NCBI RefSeq assembly: GCF_014648435.1
Contig: NZ_BMRC01000014.1
Location: 127,439-191,438 of the forward strand
Source: Nonomuraea spiralis
GTDB taxonomy: Bacteria; Actinomycetota; Actinomycetes; Streptosporangiales; Streptosporangiaceae
Direction of reading: 5' to 3'
Length of the DNA stretch: 64,000 nucleotides
Shown here piece after piece: positions 7,622-15,319 of this stretch (positions are counted from its first letter, which is position 1; the number at the start of each line of letters is the position of its first letter). A program made the translations under genes and the position numbers. The notes beneath the pieces are model-generated. The model saw nothing but the letters and a program-made list of their open reading frames with translations, searched no databases and had not been told where the DNA came from.

Positions 7622-7679
7622 ACGTACGGTGTACGTCACAACCATTGACGTAAGTGGTCGCTTTCCGAATGATGTTCCT
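7622..7679 (+). promoter_or_regulatory. P450 promoter with two overlapping inverted repeats
   Basis: A promoter TTGACG (7645-7650), 17 bases, AATGAT (7668-7673) places the transcription start about on the A of the ATG at 7680, so the mRNA is predicted to be leaderless. Two inverted repeats overlap each other and the -35 box: ACGTAC-GGT-GTACGT (7622-7636) and ACGTCA, 7 bases, TGACGT (7633-7651; spacer 7639-7645). Both are perfect. They look like a repressor operator of TetR or similar type; no regulator gene is adjacent. Confidence 0.65.
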
Positions 7680-8921
7680 ATGACCGTCCTCGACTTCGAC
7701 CTGTCGGACCGGAACTTCTGGGCCAGGCCCATGAATGAGCGCGAGGAGGCGTTCGACCGGTTACGAGCCCGTGCGACGCCCGCCTTCTTCGACGAGATGA
7801 AGATCGACTTCGCGCCTCAGGGGCCCGGCTACTACGCGCTGGTCAGGCATGCCGACATCCTGGAGGCCAGCCGCAACCCGGAGGTCTTCTGCTCGGGCGA
7901 CGGCGGCGCGACGAACATCCCCGACATGCCGGCCGAGTTCACCGAGTATTTCGGCTCCATGATCAACATGGACGACCCCCGGCACGCCCGGCTGCGCAGG
8001 ATCGTCTCCCGCGCGTTCACCCCCAAGATGATCAAACAGTTCGAGTCGGACGTCGAGGCCGCCGCGGTCCGGATCGTGGACGACCTGCTGGCCGCCGGCC
8101 CCGGCGCCGACTTCGTCACCGACGTGGCCGCGCGCCTGCCACTGAAGATCATCTGCGACATGATGGGCATCCCCGAGCGCGACTACCGCTTCGTCTTCGA
8201 CCGCTCCAACATCATCCTCGGCGGCTTCGACCCCGAGTACACCGGCGGCGACCTCGACCAGCTCGCCACCCGCCTGCTCACCGCGGGCATGGAGCTCCAG
8301 CAGCTCGTCCAGGACCTGGCCGCCCACCGCACCGCCAACCCCACGAACGACCTGACGTCCTCGCTGGTCAACGCCAACATCGACGGTGAGCGGCTGACGA
8401 TGCAGGAGCTGGGGTCGTTCTTCATCCTGCTGGTGGTGGCCGGCAACGAGACCACCAGGAACGCCATCTCCTACGGCCTGCGCCTGCTGACCAGGAACCC
8501 CGACCAGCGCGCCCTGTGGCTGGAGGACATCGACGGCCGCGCCCCCGGGGCCGTGGAGGAGATCGTCCGGCTGGCCTCGCCGGTGAACTTCATGCGCCGC
8601 AAGGTCACCCGCGACCACGAGATGAACGGCCACCTCTACCGCAAGGGCGAGAAAGTGGTGTTGTTCTACTGGGCGGCCAACCGGGACGAGACGGTGTTCG
8701 CCGATCCGTACCGCTTCGACATCACCCGCCACCCCAACCCGCACGTCGGATTCGGCGGCCCGGGGCCGCACTTCTGCCTCGGCGCGCACCTGGCCAGGCG
8801 GGAGATCACGGTGATGTTCCGGGAGCTGCTGCGGCGCGTGCCGCAGATCGAGGGCGGCAAACCCGACCGCCTGCACTCCTCGTTCATCAACGGCATCAAG
8901 CACATGGAGTGCACGTTCTGA
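7680..8921 (+). CDS. cytochrome P450, CYP124/125/142-like
   Basis: The product has 413 residues, normal for a soluble bacterial P450. The I-helix oxygen-binding motif is VAGNETTRN (near residue 256), the K-helix ExxR is EEIVR (near 297) and the haem loop is FGGPGPHFCLG with the axial cysteine at residue 366. The C-terminus (HSSFINGIKHMECTF) and the LPLKIICDMMGIPE segment resemble CYP124/CYP125/CYP142, which hydroxylate sterol side chains or branched lipids; the substrate here is inferred only. I chose the ATG at 7680 since a promoter ends right before it; the longer frame to 7566 would be upstream of that promoter. A hairpin terminator follows at 8931. Confidence 0.88.
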   Translation: MTVLDFDLSDRNFWARPMNEREEAFDRLRARATPAFFDEMKIDFAPQGPGYYALVRHADILEASRNPEVFCSGDGGATNIPDMPAEFTEYFGSMINMDDPRHARLRRIVSRAFTPKMIKQFESDVEAAAVRIVDDLLAAGPGADFVTDVAARLPLKIICDMMGIPERDYRFVFDRSNIILGGFDPEYTGGDLDQLATRLLTAGMELQQLVQDLAAHRTANPTNDLTSSLVNANIDGERLTMQELGSFFILLVVAGNETTRNAISYGLRLLTRNPDQRALWLEDIDGRAPGAVEEIVRLASPVNFMRRKVTRDHEMNGHLYRKGEKVVLFYWAANRDETVFADPYRFDITRHPNPHVGFGGPGPHFCLGAHLARREITVMFRELLRRVPQIEGGKPDRLHSSFINGIKHMECTF

Positions 8922-8930
8922 CCCGTGAGT

Positions 8931-8957
8931 GACCCGGGCGCCGCGGGCGCCCGGGTC
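8931..8957. terminator. hairpin terminator between P450 and membrane protein genes
   Basis: GACCCGGGCGCC and its exact reverse complement form a 12-bp stem around a GCG loop (8931-8942 / 8946-8957). It sits between the convergent stop codons at 8921 and 8964, so it can serve both genes. Confidence 0.75.
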
Positions 8958-8963
8958 GCAGGA

Positions 8964-10778
8964 CTACTGCGCGCTCACCTTGAGCTGGTTCATCACCGTA
9001 CGGATGTCCGGAAGGAGCTGCTTGCCCTCTTCCGGGATCGACACGAAGACGATGGCGGGCACGTCGCCCCCGGCGTTGATCGCCATCGTGACGATCGTGG
9101 CCTTGTCCGTGCCGGCGGTCATGGTGTACGCGATGAGCCGGCCGGTCGAGGCGCCGACCTTGATCGACTGCTGCGCGATCTTCCTGACCTTGTTGCCCGC
9201 GGGGTAGAGGTTCTTGCGGGCCTGCAGCACCATGCGCTTGATGACCGGCTCCAGGTTGTCCTCCTCGTACAGGGAGGACAGCTGCGACGGGAGCGGGCCC
9301 GACATGATCTGGGCGAACTTCTCCGGCGCGACCTGCACGTACTGGCGGGTGTCGTAGCCGAAGGTGGACTTGACCGTGGCGCGCTGGTCGAGCTGCCAGG
9401 TGCCGCCGAGGCGGGGCAGCGAGACGCCGGCCGCCGCGTCCTCCACCCGGCCGGTCACCGGCGACGCCTTGCCCGGGTACTTGGGCAGGGCGGGGATCGT
9501 CGTGGAGGTCTTGCCCGTGCCCCCCTTGGTGGGGCCGGCCGAGGCCGGGGGGGAGGCGGCCGTCTTGCTCTCCGGCGTGTCCTCGCCGGCCAGCGGGCCC
9601 GCGAGGAAGGCCCACAGCAGCGCCGCGACCAGCGCGATCGCCACCGAGCCGCCGAGCGCGTAGATCCAGATGGGCTTGCCGGGCTCGTCGTCCAGGGAGT
9701 CGTGCTCGCTCATGCCCTCGAACTCGTCGCCGAAGACGTTGTTCCAGAGCTCCTGCTGACGGTCGGGGGGCGGGGTGCGCGAGCCGCTGATCTGACCGGC
9801 CGTCACGAACCGGCGGTCGGGGTCGGAGGGGTCGCGGTTGAGGTTCGAGCCGGGGCGCGCCTGGTCGGGGTGGCCGTCGCCGTGCATCCCCGGGCCGCCG
9901 TGCATCCCCGGGCCTCCGGGCATGCCCTGGTCGCCGGGCGGGGGCGCGCCGACGTGGGCCGCGCCGAGCTGGTTCGACGGCACCGCCTGGTCGCCGAGAA
10001 TGCCGTCGCCCGGGCGGCCGCCGTACATCATCGTGCGCTCGTCGGCCGGAACGGCGGACGGCCCGCCGGGGCCGTCGAGCGGCGAGAGGCCGGGCTGACC
10101 GGGCCGGCCGGGCTGGACGGGGGCGTCGAGCGGGCCGGGCGCGCGGCCCAGCGTGACCGTGTGGTCCAGCGGGTCGCCGAGGGAGGCGGACGGGCCGCCC
10201 GGCGGGACGTTGGACGGGCTGTTCGGCCAGGGCGCCGGCGTGGAGAGGTTGGACCAGGCGTTCGCGGAGGGCGTCGGCGGCTGGGACCAGGCGGGCACCG
10301 GGTCCTGCGGCTGGATCGGTTGCGGCTGGACCGGCTGTGGCTGCTCGGGCCAGGCGACCGGGACGTCCTGCTGGCGGGGGGTCTCGGGCCAGCCGGGCTC
10401 CTGGCGGGGCGCCTCGGGCCAGGACTGCCGCGGCTGCTCCGGCCACGAGGCGTCGCCGCCCTGCCGCGGCGAGCGCGAGCCGTCGTTGCGGTGGACGTCG
10501 TTGCGCGAGCCGTCGTTACGGTGGACGTCATTACGGTGGACGTCGTTGCGCGGGGCCTCCGGCCAGGCGGCGTCGCCGCGCGGCGGGTCGGGCCACGCGG
10601 GCGCCTGTGGGGCCTCGGGCCAGGACGGCTGGGCGGGCGCGGCCTCCGGCCACGACATCGGCACCCCGGACGGCTCCTGCCCGCCGGACGGCCAGGAGGA
10701 CGGTACGTCGTCGCGAGCCTCCGGCCAGGATGGTGGCAGGTGTGACGCCCCGGAGCTTGCGGAATTCTCCGTTGCCAT
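8964..10778 (-). CDS. proline/tryptophan-rich single-pass membrane protein, unknown
   Basis: The product has 604 residues. Residues 1-365 are a disordered, Pro/Gly/Trp-rich region with many copies of SWPEAP or WPE-type units and a run of 5-residue RNDVH/RNDGS repeats. One transmembrane helix follows at about 372-396 (IWIYALGGSVAIALVAALLW), then a Ser/Thr/Pro linker, then a folded domain of about 180 residues ending KVSAQ. I do not recognise that domain; it has no catalytic motif that I can name. The topology gives a cytoplasmic disordered arm and an exported C-terminal domain. I prefer the ATG at 10778, which has GGGAGGG 9 bases upstream, over ATG 10844 or the start at 11009. Confidence 0.65.
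   Translation of the reverse strand: MATENSASSGASHLPPSWPEARDDVPSSWPSGGQEPSGVPMSWPEAAPAQPSWPEAPQAPAWPDPPRGDAAWPEAPRNDVHRNDVHRNDGSRNDVHRNDGSRSPRQGGDASWPEQPRQSWPEAPRQEPGWPETPRQQDVPVAWPEQPQPVQPQPIQPQDPVPAWSQPPTPSANAWSNLSTPAPWPNSPSNVPPGGPSASLGDPLDHTVTLGRAPGPLDAPVQPGRPGQPGLSPLDGPGGPSAVPADERTMMYGGRPGDGILGDQAVPSNQLGAAHVGAPPPGDQGMPGGPGMHGGPGMHGDGHPDQARPGSNLNRDPSDPDRRFVTAGQISGSRTPPPDRQQELWNNVFGDEFEGMSEHDSLDDEPGKPIWIYALGGSVAIALVAALLWAFLAGPLAGEDTPESKTAASPPASAGPTKGGTGKTSTTIPALPKYPGKASPVTGRVEDAAAGVSLPRLGGTWQLDQRATVKSTFGYDTRQYVQVAPEKFAQIMSGPLPSQLSSLYEEDNLEPVIKRMVLQARKNLYPAGNKVRKIAQQSIKVGASTGRLIAYTMTAGTDKATIVTMAINAGGDVPAIVFVSIPEEGKQLLPDIRTVMNQLKVSAQ
10476..10550 (-). repeat. 15-bp-unit repeat in proline/tryptophan-rich gene
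   Basis: The minus strand codes five consecutive units RNDVH or RNDGS. At DNA level the units cgtcgttgcg/gtggacgtcgttgcg recur with few changes, which indicates recent expansion in frame. Confidence 0.85.
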
Positions 10779-11104
10779 TGCTGCCGGCCCTCCCGAGGTT
10801 GTGTCCGGATCTGCCGCTATATCCGGATTTGACGTACCAGGCATGATCTCATGGGATTTTCCAGGAGATACGGCTGGTTTCGCAGCGAAACGAGCGAAGC
10901 CGTGCGGATCGGTTGGCGGATCCTGCAGTGGCAGGTCGCCCCCCGATCGATCTGGCTCAGCTGGGTACACCACGCGACGACAGTATTCTAATGGGACATA
11001 TGAGGTCACAACGGATACATCACCATCAGGTCTCGCTGGACCTGAAGGATCTATTGTGCCTGCGCTGGTCGATCGAGTATCTGCATTCCGTCGAAGACGT
11101 GCGC

Positions 11105-11110
11105 TAGGCT
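11105..11110 (+). promoter_or_regulatory. -10 box of leuL-leuS leader transcript
   Basis: TAGGCT is a typical actinomycete -10 box. It is followed by six bases and then the ATG of the leader peptide, so transcription should begin on that ATG. I see no strong -35 box (the region 11082-11090 has only partial matches). Confidence 0.6.
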
Positions 11111-11116
11111 TGACAC

Positions 11117-11161
11117 ATGCGTTCCGCGACCCTGCTTCTTAGCGGGCCGCGACGGCCCTGA
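11117..11161 (+). CDS. putative leucine leader peptide (leaderless)
   Basis: This is a 14-codon frame reading MRSATLLLSGPRRP and then TGA. It has three consecutive leucine codons (CTG CTT CTT, 11132-11140); CTT is rare in such GC-rich genomes. It begins exactly where the TAGGCT promoter would start transcription and is followed by alternative hairpins and an intrinsic terminator ahead of leuS. This is the layout of a translational attenuation leader sensing charged tRNA-Leu. It is below usual ORF-length cut-offs. The assignment rests on position, codon content and RNA structure, not on homology. Confidence 0.7.
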   Translation: MRSATLLLSGPRRP

Positions 11162-11210
11162 GAGGTCTCGCCGTCGCGGCTACCCCTCGTTGTGCACGAG
11201 GGGTTTTCTT
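11144..11210 (+). promoter_or_regulatory. leuS attenuator: alternative hairpins plus intrinsic terminator
   Basis: Three structures are visible. GGGCCG-CGA-CGGCCC (11144-11158) is a short hairpin over the last leader codons. GCCGCGACGGC (11146-11156) also pairs perfectly with GCCGTCGCGGC (11170-11180). CCCCTCGT (11183-11190), loop TGTGC, ACGAGGGG (11196-11203) followed by TTTTCTT is a classic intrinsic terminator 34 bases before leuS. A possible antiterminator pairs 11159-11166 (TGAGAGGT) with 11182-11189 (ACCCCTCG), with one mismatch and one wobble, and would exclude the terminator. A ribosome stalled on the Leu codons would block 11146-11156 and free the antiterminator; one at the stop codon would block it. 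Confidence 0.7.
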
Positions 11211-11243
11211 ATGGGTCCGAGTCAAGCCAGAAGGACAGTAGCC

Positions 11244-13691
11244 GTGAGTGAGTACGACCCGCAGGCGCTGCAGGCCAAGTGGCAGCAGCGATGGGAGGAA
11301 CAGGAGCCCTACCGGGCGAGCGAGGACGCGGCCGACCCCCGGGAGCGGCGCTACATGCTCGACATGTTCCCCTACCCGTCGGGCGACCTGCACATGGGCC
11401 ACGGCGAGGTGTTCGCCATCGGCGACGTCGTCGCGCGCTACTGGATGCAGCAGGGCTACAACGTCCTGCACCCGATCGGCTGGGACTCCTTCGGGCTGCC
11501 CGCCGAGAACGCCGCGATCAAGCGCAACGCCCACCCCGCCGAGTGGACCTACGCCAACATCGAGACGCAGGCCAACTCCTTCCAGCGCTACGGCATCTCC
11601 TTCGACTGGTCGCGCCGCCTGCACACCAGCGACCCCGAGTACTACCGCTGGAACCAGTGGCTGTTCATCCGCTTCTTCGAGCGCGGCCTGGCCTACCGCA
11701 AGGGCGGCCTGGTCAACTGGTGCCCCAACGACCAGACGGTGCTGGCCAACGAGCAGGTCGTGGCGGGCAAGTGCGAGCGCTGCGGCGCCGACGTCATCCG
11801 CCGCGAGCTGACGCAGTGGTACTTCAAGATCACTGACTACGCCCAGCGCCTGCTGGACGACATGCAGCAGCTGACCGGCTGGCCCGAGCGCCTGCTGACG
11901 ATGCAGCGCAACTGGATCGGCCGCTCCGAGGGCGCCGACGTGCTGTTCGAGATCGAGGGCCGCGAGGAGCCGGTCCACGTCTACACCACGCGCCCCGACA
12001 CCCTGTACGGCGCCACGTTCTTCGTCGTCGCGGTCGACGCCGCGCTGGCCGACGAGATCGTCACCGACGAGCAGCGTCCGGCCTTCGAGGCCTACCGCGC
12101 CGAGGTCGCCAAGCTGAGCGACATCGAGCGCCTGTCCACCGACAAGGAGAAGACCGGCGTCTTCCTGGGCCGCCACGCGGTCAACCCGGTCAGCGGCGAG
12201 CGCATCCCGGTCTGGGCGGCCGACTACGTGCTGTCCGACTACGGCCACGGCGCGATCATGGCCGTGCCCGCCCACGACCAGCGCGACCTCGACTTCGCCA
12301 GGAAGTTCGAGCTGCCGGTCCAGGTCGTCGTCCACACCGGGCTGGCCGACCCCGGCGAGACCGGCGAGGCCACGCCCGGCGAGGGCACGCTGGTCAACTC
12401 CGGCCCGCTGGACGGCCTGACCAAGGCCGAGGCGATCTCCAAGATCATCGAGATCCTGGAGGTCGAGGGCAGGGGCACCGGCGCGGTCAACTTCCGGCTG
12501 CGCGACTGGCTGCTGTCCCGCCAGCGCTTCTGGGGCACGCCGATCCCGATCATCCACTGCGCCGACTGCGGCGAGGTGCCCGTCCCCGACGAGCAGCTGC
12601 CCGTCACGCTGCCCGACCTGCGCGGCGAGGCGCTGGCGCCCAAGGGCGTATCCCCGCTGGCCAGCGCCACCGAGTGGGTCAACGTCGAGTGCCCCAAGTG
12701 CGGCGGGCCGGCCAAGCGCGACACCGACACGATGGACACGTTCGTCGACTCGTCCTGGTACTACCTGCGCTACACCTCGCCCGGCTACACCGACGGGCCG
12801 TTCGACCCCGAGCAGGTGCGCAAGTGGGGCCCGATCGACCAGTACGTCGGCGGCATCGAGCACGCCGTGCTGCACCTGCTGTACTCCCGCTTCTTCACCA
12901 AGGTCCTGCACGACATGGGCATGGTGGACTTCACCGAGCCGTTCCTGCGCATGCTGAACCAGGGGCAGGTGATCAACGGCGGCAAGGCCATGTCGAAGTC
13001 CCTGGGCAACGGCATCGACCTGGGCCAGCAGATCGACGCGTTCGGCGTCGACGCCGTACGCCTGACGATGATCTTCGCCGGCCCGCCGGAGGACGACATC
13101 GACTGGGCCGACGTCTCGCCGGCCGCCTCGCAGAAGTTCCTGGCCCGCGCGCTGCGCGTGATGTCCGAGGCGAGCGCCGAGCCCGGCGTGCCGTTCGAGG
13201 GCGGTGACACCGAGCTGCGCAAGGCCACCCACCGCACGATCGACGAGGTCACCAAGCTGGTGGAGTCCCAGCGCTTCAACGTCGCGGTGGCCCGGATGAT
13301 GGAGCTGACCTCGGCCGCGCGCAAGGCCATCGACTCCGGTCCCGGCGCGGCCGACCCGGCGGTGCGCGAGGCCGCCGAGTCGCTGGCCGTCATGTTGTCG
13401 CTGGTGGCCCCGTACGTCGCCGAGGAGGGCTGGGAGCGCCTGGGCCGCACGGGTCCGGTCGCCGTCGCCGGCTGGCCGGTCGCCGACCCCGCGCTGCTGG
13501 TGCAGGAGTCGGTCACGTGCGTGGTGCAGGTGGCGGGCAAGGTGCGCGACCGGCTGGAGGTCGCGCCCGACATCTCCGAGGACGAGCTGCGGGCCCTGGC
13601 CCTGGCCTCCGACAAGGTGGCCGGCTACCTCCAGGGTGCGCCGCGCAAGGTGATCGTGCGCGCGCCCAAGCTGGTCAACATCGTCCCGTAG
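11244..13691 (+). CDS. leuS: leucine-tRNA ligase
   Basis: The product has 815 residues, normal for bacterial LeuRS, a cytosolic class I aminoacyl-tRNA synthetase that charges tRNA-Leu. The ATP-binding HIGH motif appears as HMGH at residues 50-53 (within YPSGDLHMGH) and the KMSKS motif as AMSKS at 582-586 (within GGKAMSKSLGNG). Zinc-type CxxC pairs occur in the CP1 region (CERCGAD near 175) and near residues 438 and 485. The GTG at 11244 follows an AAGGA ribosome site; upstream in-frame codons overlap the terminator. Expression is probably controlled by the attenuator at 11117-11210. A perfect 12-bp hairpin follows the stop. Confidence 0.96.
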   Translation: MSEYDPQALQAKWQQRWEEQEPYRASEDAADPRERRYMLDMFPYPSGDLHMGHGEVFAIGDVVARYWMQQGYNVLHPIGWDSFGLPAENAAIKRNAHPAEWTYANIETQANSFQRYGISFDWSRRLHTSDPEYYRWNQWLFIRFFERGLAYRKGGLVNWCPNDQTVLANEQVVAGKCERCGADVIRRELTQWYFKITDYAQRLLDDMQQLTGWPERLLTMQRNWIGRSEGADVLFEIEGREEPVHVYTTRPDTLYGATFFVVAVDAALADEIVTDEQRPAFEAYRAEVAKLSDIERLSTDKEKTGVFLGRHAVNPVSGERIPVWAADYVLSDYGHGAIMAVPAHDQRDLDFARKFELPVQVVVHTGLADPGETGEATPGEGTLVNSGPLDGLTKAEAISKIIEILEVEGRGTGAVNFRLRDWLLSRQRFWGTPIPIIHCADCGEVPVPDEQLPVTLPDLRGEALAPKGVSPLASATEWVNVECPKCGGPAKRDTDTMDTFVDSSWYYLRYTSPGYTDGPFDPEQVRKWGPIDQYVGGIEHAVLHLLYSRFFTKVLHDMGMVDFTEPFLRMLNQGQVINGGKAMSKSLGNGIDLGQQIDAFGVDAVRLTMIFAGPPEDDIDWADVSPAASQKFLARALRVMSEASAEPGVPFEGGDTELRKATHRTIDEVTKLVESQRFNVAVARMMELTSAARKAIDSGPGAADPAVREAAESLAVMLSLVAPYVAEEGWERLGRTGPVAVAGWPVADPALLVQESVTCVVQVAGKVRDRLEVAPDISEDELRALALASDKVAGYLQGAPRKVIVRAPKLVNIVP

Positions 13692-13720
13692 CCGCGGCGA
13701 GGCCCGGAGCCTCGCCGCGG
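13692..13720. terminator. hairpin terminator after leuS
   Basis: CCGCGGCGAGGC (13692-13703), loop CCGGA, and the exact reverse complement (13709-13720) form a 12-bp stem. It lies between the convergent leuS and LLM oxidoreductase stops and ends two bases before the latter. Confidence 0.75.
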
Positions 13721-13721
13721 G

Positions 13722-14690
13722 CTAGATCCGGCGCAGGGCCGGCAGGAGCTCCTTCTCCGCCCAGTCGAAGAACGGCTCCTGCTGGTCGTGCCCGATCTGT
13801 ACGAGCGCCACGTGCGTGTAACCGGCGTCGGCGAACTCCTTGACGCTCCGCACGACCGCGTCCACGTCCGCGCCGCAGGGCAGGCTTCCGGCGACGTCCT
13901 CCGGGCGTACCGAGCCGGCCGCGGCGGCGAAGTTCACCGGGCCGGGCAGCTCGGCCATGACCTTCCAGCCGCCGACGCCCGACCAGCGCCACAGCCGGTG
14001 CGCCCGTTCCCGGGCGGCCTCGGGGTCGGTGTCGTAGGCGATCGGGAGCTGGCCGTAGACCGGTCTGCCCTGGCCGCCCGCGGCGTTGAACAGCTGCACC
14101 ACCTCGGGCATCGGGTCGTTGACGACCAGGACGTCGGCCAGCTCCGCGGCGATCTCGGCCGAGCTGCCCCCGGACGCGGCGATGCCGATCGGGACCCGCT
14201 CGCCGGGCAGGTCGTAGAGCTTGGCGGAATCCACGTCGTAGAACTCGCCCTGGTAGGTGACGTACTCGCCGCTGAACAGCTCCTTGATGATCCGTACGGC
14301 CTCGGTGAACATCCGGTGCCTGGTGTCCACGGGCGGCCAGCCCTCGCCGACGACGTGCTCGTTGAGGTTCTCGCCGGCGCCCAGGCCGAGCGTGAACCGG
14401 CCCTCGCTCAGCACTCCCATCGTGGCGGCCTTCTGCGCCACGACGGCGGGGTGGTAGCGCATGATGGGGCAGGTCACGTACGTCATGAGCGGCAGACGCT
14501 CGGTGACCTGCGCCGCGGCGCCCAGCACCGACCAGCAGTACGGCGAATGTCCCATCTCCTCGACCCACGGGAAGTAGTGGTCGGAGATCACCGCATAGTC
14601 GAACCCGACGTGTTCGGCGGTGGCGGCGTAGTCGACCAGTTCGCGGGCCGGAGTCTGCTCCGACATCAGGGTGTAGCCGATTTGCACCAT
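13722..14690 (-). CDS. LLM-class F420-dependent oxidoreductase (F420-G6PDH-like)
   Basis: The product has 322 residues and the luciferase-like monooxygenase TIM-barrel features: an N-terminal strand IGYTLMSEQTPARELVDYAA, then DYAVISDHYFPW, TYVTCPIMRYHPAVVAQKAA, and GRFTLGLGAGENLNEHVVG. The H-Y-F after the first strands and the GAGENLNEHV loop match the F420-dependent glucose-6-phosphate dehydrogenase-like subgroup, so coenzyme F420 rather than FMN is the likely cofactor. The substrate is not known. No clear ribosome site precedes the ATG; the second codon GTG is an alternative. It stands between convergent leuS and the DoxX-like gene, 28 bases downstream of the latter, and could be co-transcribed with it. 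Confidence 0.85.
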   Translation of the reverse strand: MVQIGYTLMSEQTPARELVDYAATAEHVGFDYAVISDHYFPWVEEMGHSPYCWSVLGAAAQVTERLPLMTYVTCPIMRYHPAVVAQKAATMGVLSEGRFTLGLGAGENLNEHVVGEGWPPVDTRHRMFTEAVRIIKELFSGEYVTYQGEFYDVDSAKLYDLPGERVPIGIAASGGSSAEIAAELADVLVVNDPMPEVVQLFNAAGGQGRPVYGQLPIAYDTDPEAARERAHRLWRWSGVGGWKVMAELPGPVNFAAAAGSVRPEDVAGSLPCGADVDAVVRSVKEFADAGYTHVALVQIGHDQQEPFFDWAEKELLPALRRI

Positions 14691-14718
14691 ACGGTCGGAC
14701 TACCCCGGTTTGTCCGGA

Positions 14719-15162
14719 TTAGCGTTGGGCGTCTGAAGATCGCGGGCACCGGCCGAGTTCCTCGATGACCAGGCCCAGCCCGATGCCCAGCAGCCAGATG
14801 TCCTTGGACAGGCCGATGCCCTGCTGGGTCGGGCGCAGGCTGCCCTCCTCGCGCATGCCCGGCGTCTTGAGGTAGAGCCCGAGGAGTCCCGCGGCGAACG
14901 CGGTCAGCCCGGCCCCGACCAGCAGCGACGGCACGAAGGGCAGGATGAGCGCGGCCCCGAGGGCGATCTCCCCCTTCGACAGCAGCCGGGTGAAGGCCAC
15001 CGGATCCTGGCCGCGCAGGAACGGGTACGTGCCCGAGGCCATGCCGTGCAGGCCGGCGGCGGTCTGGTCGTCGGCGTGGGCCTTGCCGAGCCCTGAGTTC
15101 AGGATGACGGCGGCGGCGGCCAGCCGGGGCGGGAGCTGGTGCGGGCGAGCGAAAAATCTCAT
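14719..15162 (-). CDS. DoxX-like small membrane protein
   Basis: This 147-residue protein has three to four hydrophobic segments (about 13-22, 62-80, 80-97 and 121-133) and the pattern NSGLGKAHADDQTAAGLHGM followed by a helix with FTRLLSKGEIALGAALILP, as in DoxX-family four-helix membrane proteins. These associate with redox or thiol homeostasis in mycobacteria, but no activity can be assigned here. A GAGGAATC ribosome site precedes the ATG. It is divergent from the tricorn gene, and the LLM oxidoreductase follows it closely on the same strand. Confidence 0.7.
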   Translation of the reverse strand: MRFFARPHQLPPRLAAAAVILNSGLGKAHADDQTAAGLHGMASGTYPFLRGQDPVAFTRLLSKGEIALGAALILPFVPSLLVGAGLTAFAAGLLGLYLKTPGMREEGSLRPTQQGIGLSKDIWLLGIGLGLVIEELGRCPRSSDAQR

Positions 15163-15307
15163 GATTCCTCACTAGTTGTGATTTGTGGCGATCTGGCTCC
15201 TGCCCTGCCCTCCTCCACGCATCCGGGGACCCGGCCGGTCTTGGCTGTTCCCGGAGGGTGAACGAGTGCTGAGAGAGAAATTCTTTAGCCGATTTGGTGT
15301 TGCGCAT

Positions 15308-15313
15308 TAGTGT
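15308..15313 (+). promoter_or_regulatory. -10 box of leaderless tricorn transcript
   Basis: TAGTGT lies six bases before the GTG start at 15320, and no ribosome site is present. The expected transcription start coincides with the start codon. Confidence 0.5.
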
Positions 15314-15319
15314 CTAGCT

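Noticed and set aside
10913..11107. 64-codon plus-strand frame in the leuS upstream region
   Set aside because: Codon third positions are not G/C-biased, there is no ribosome site, and the frame runs into the leaderless leuL promoter.
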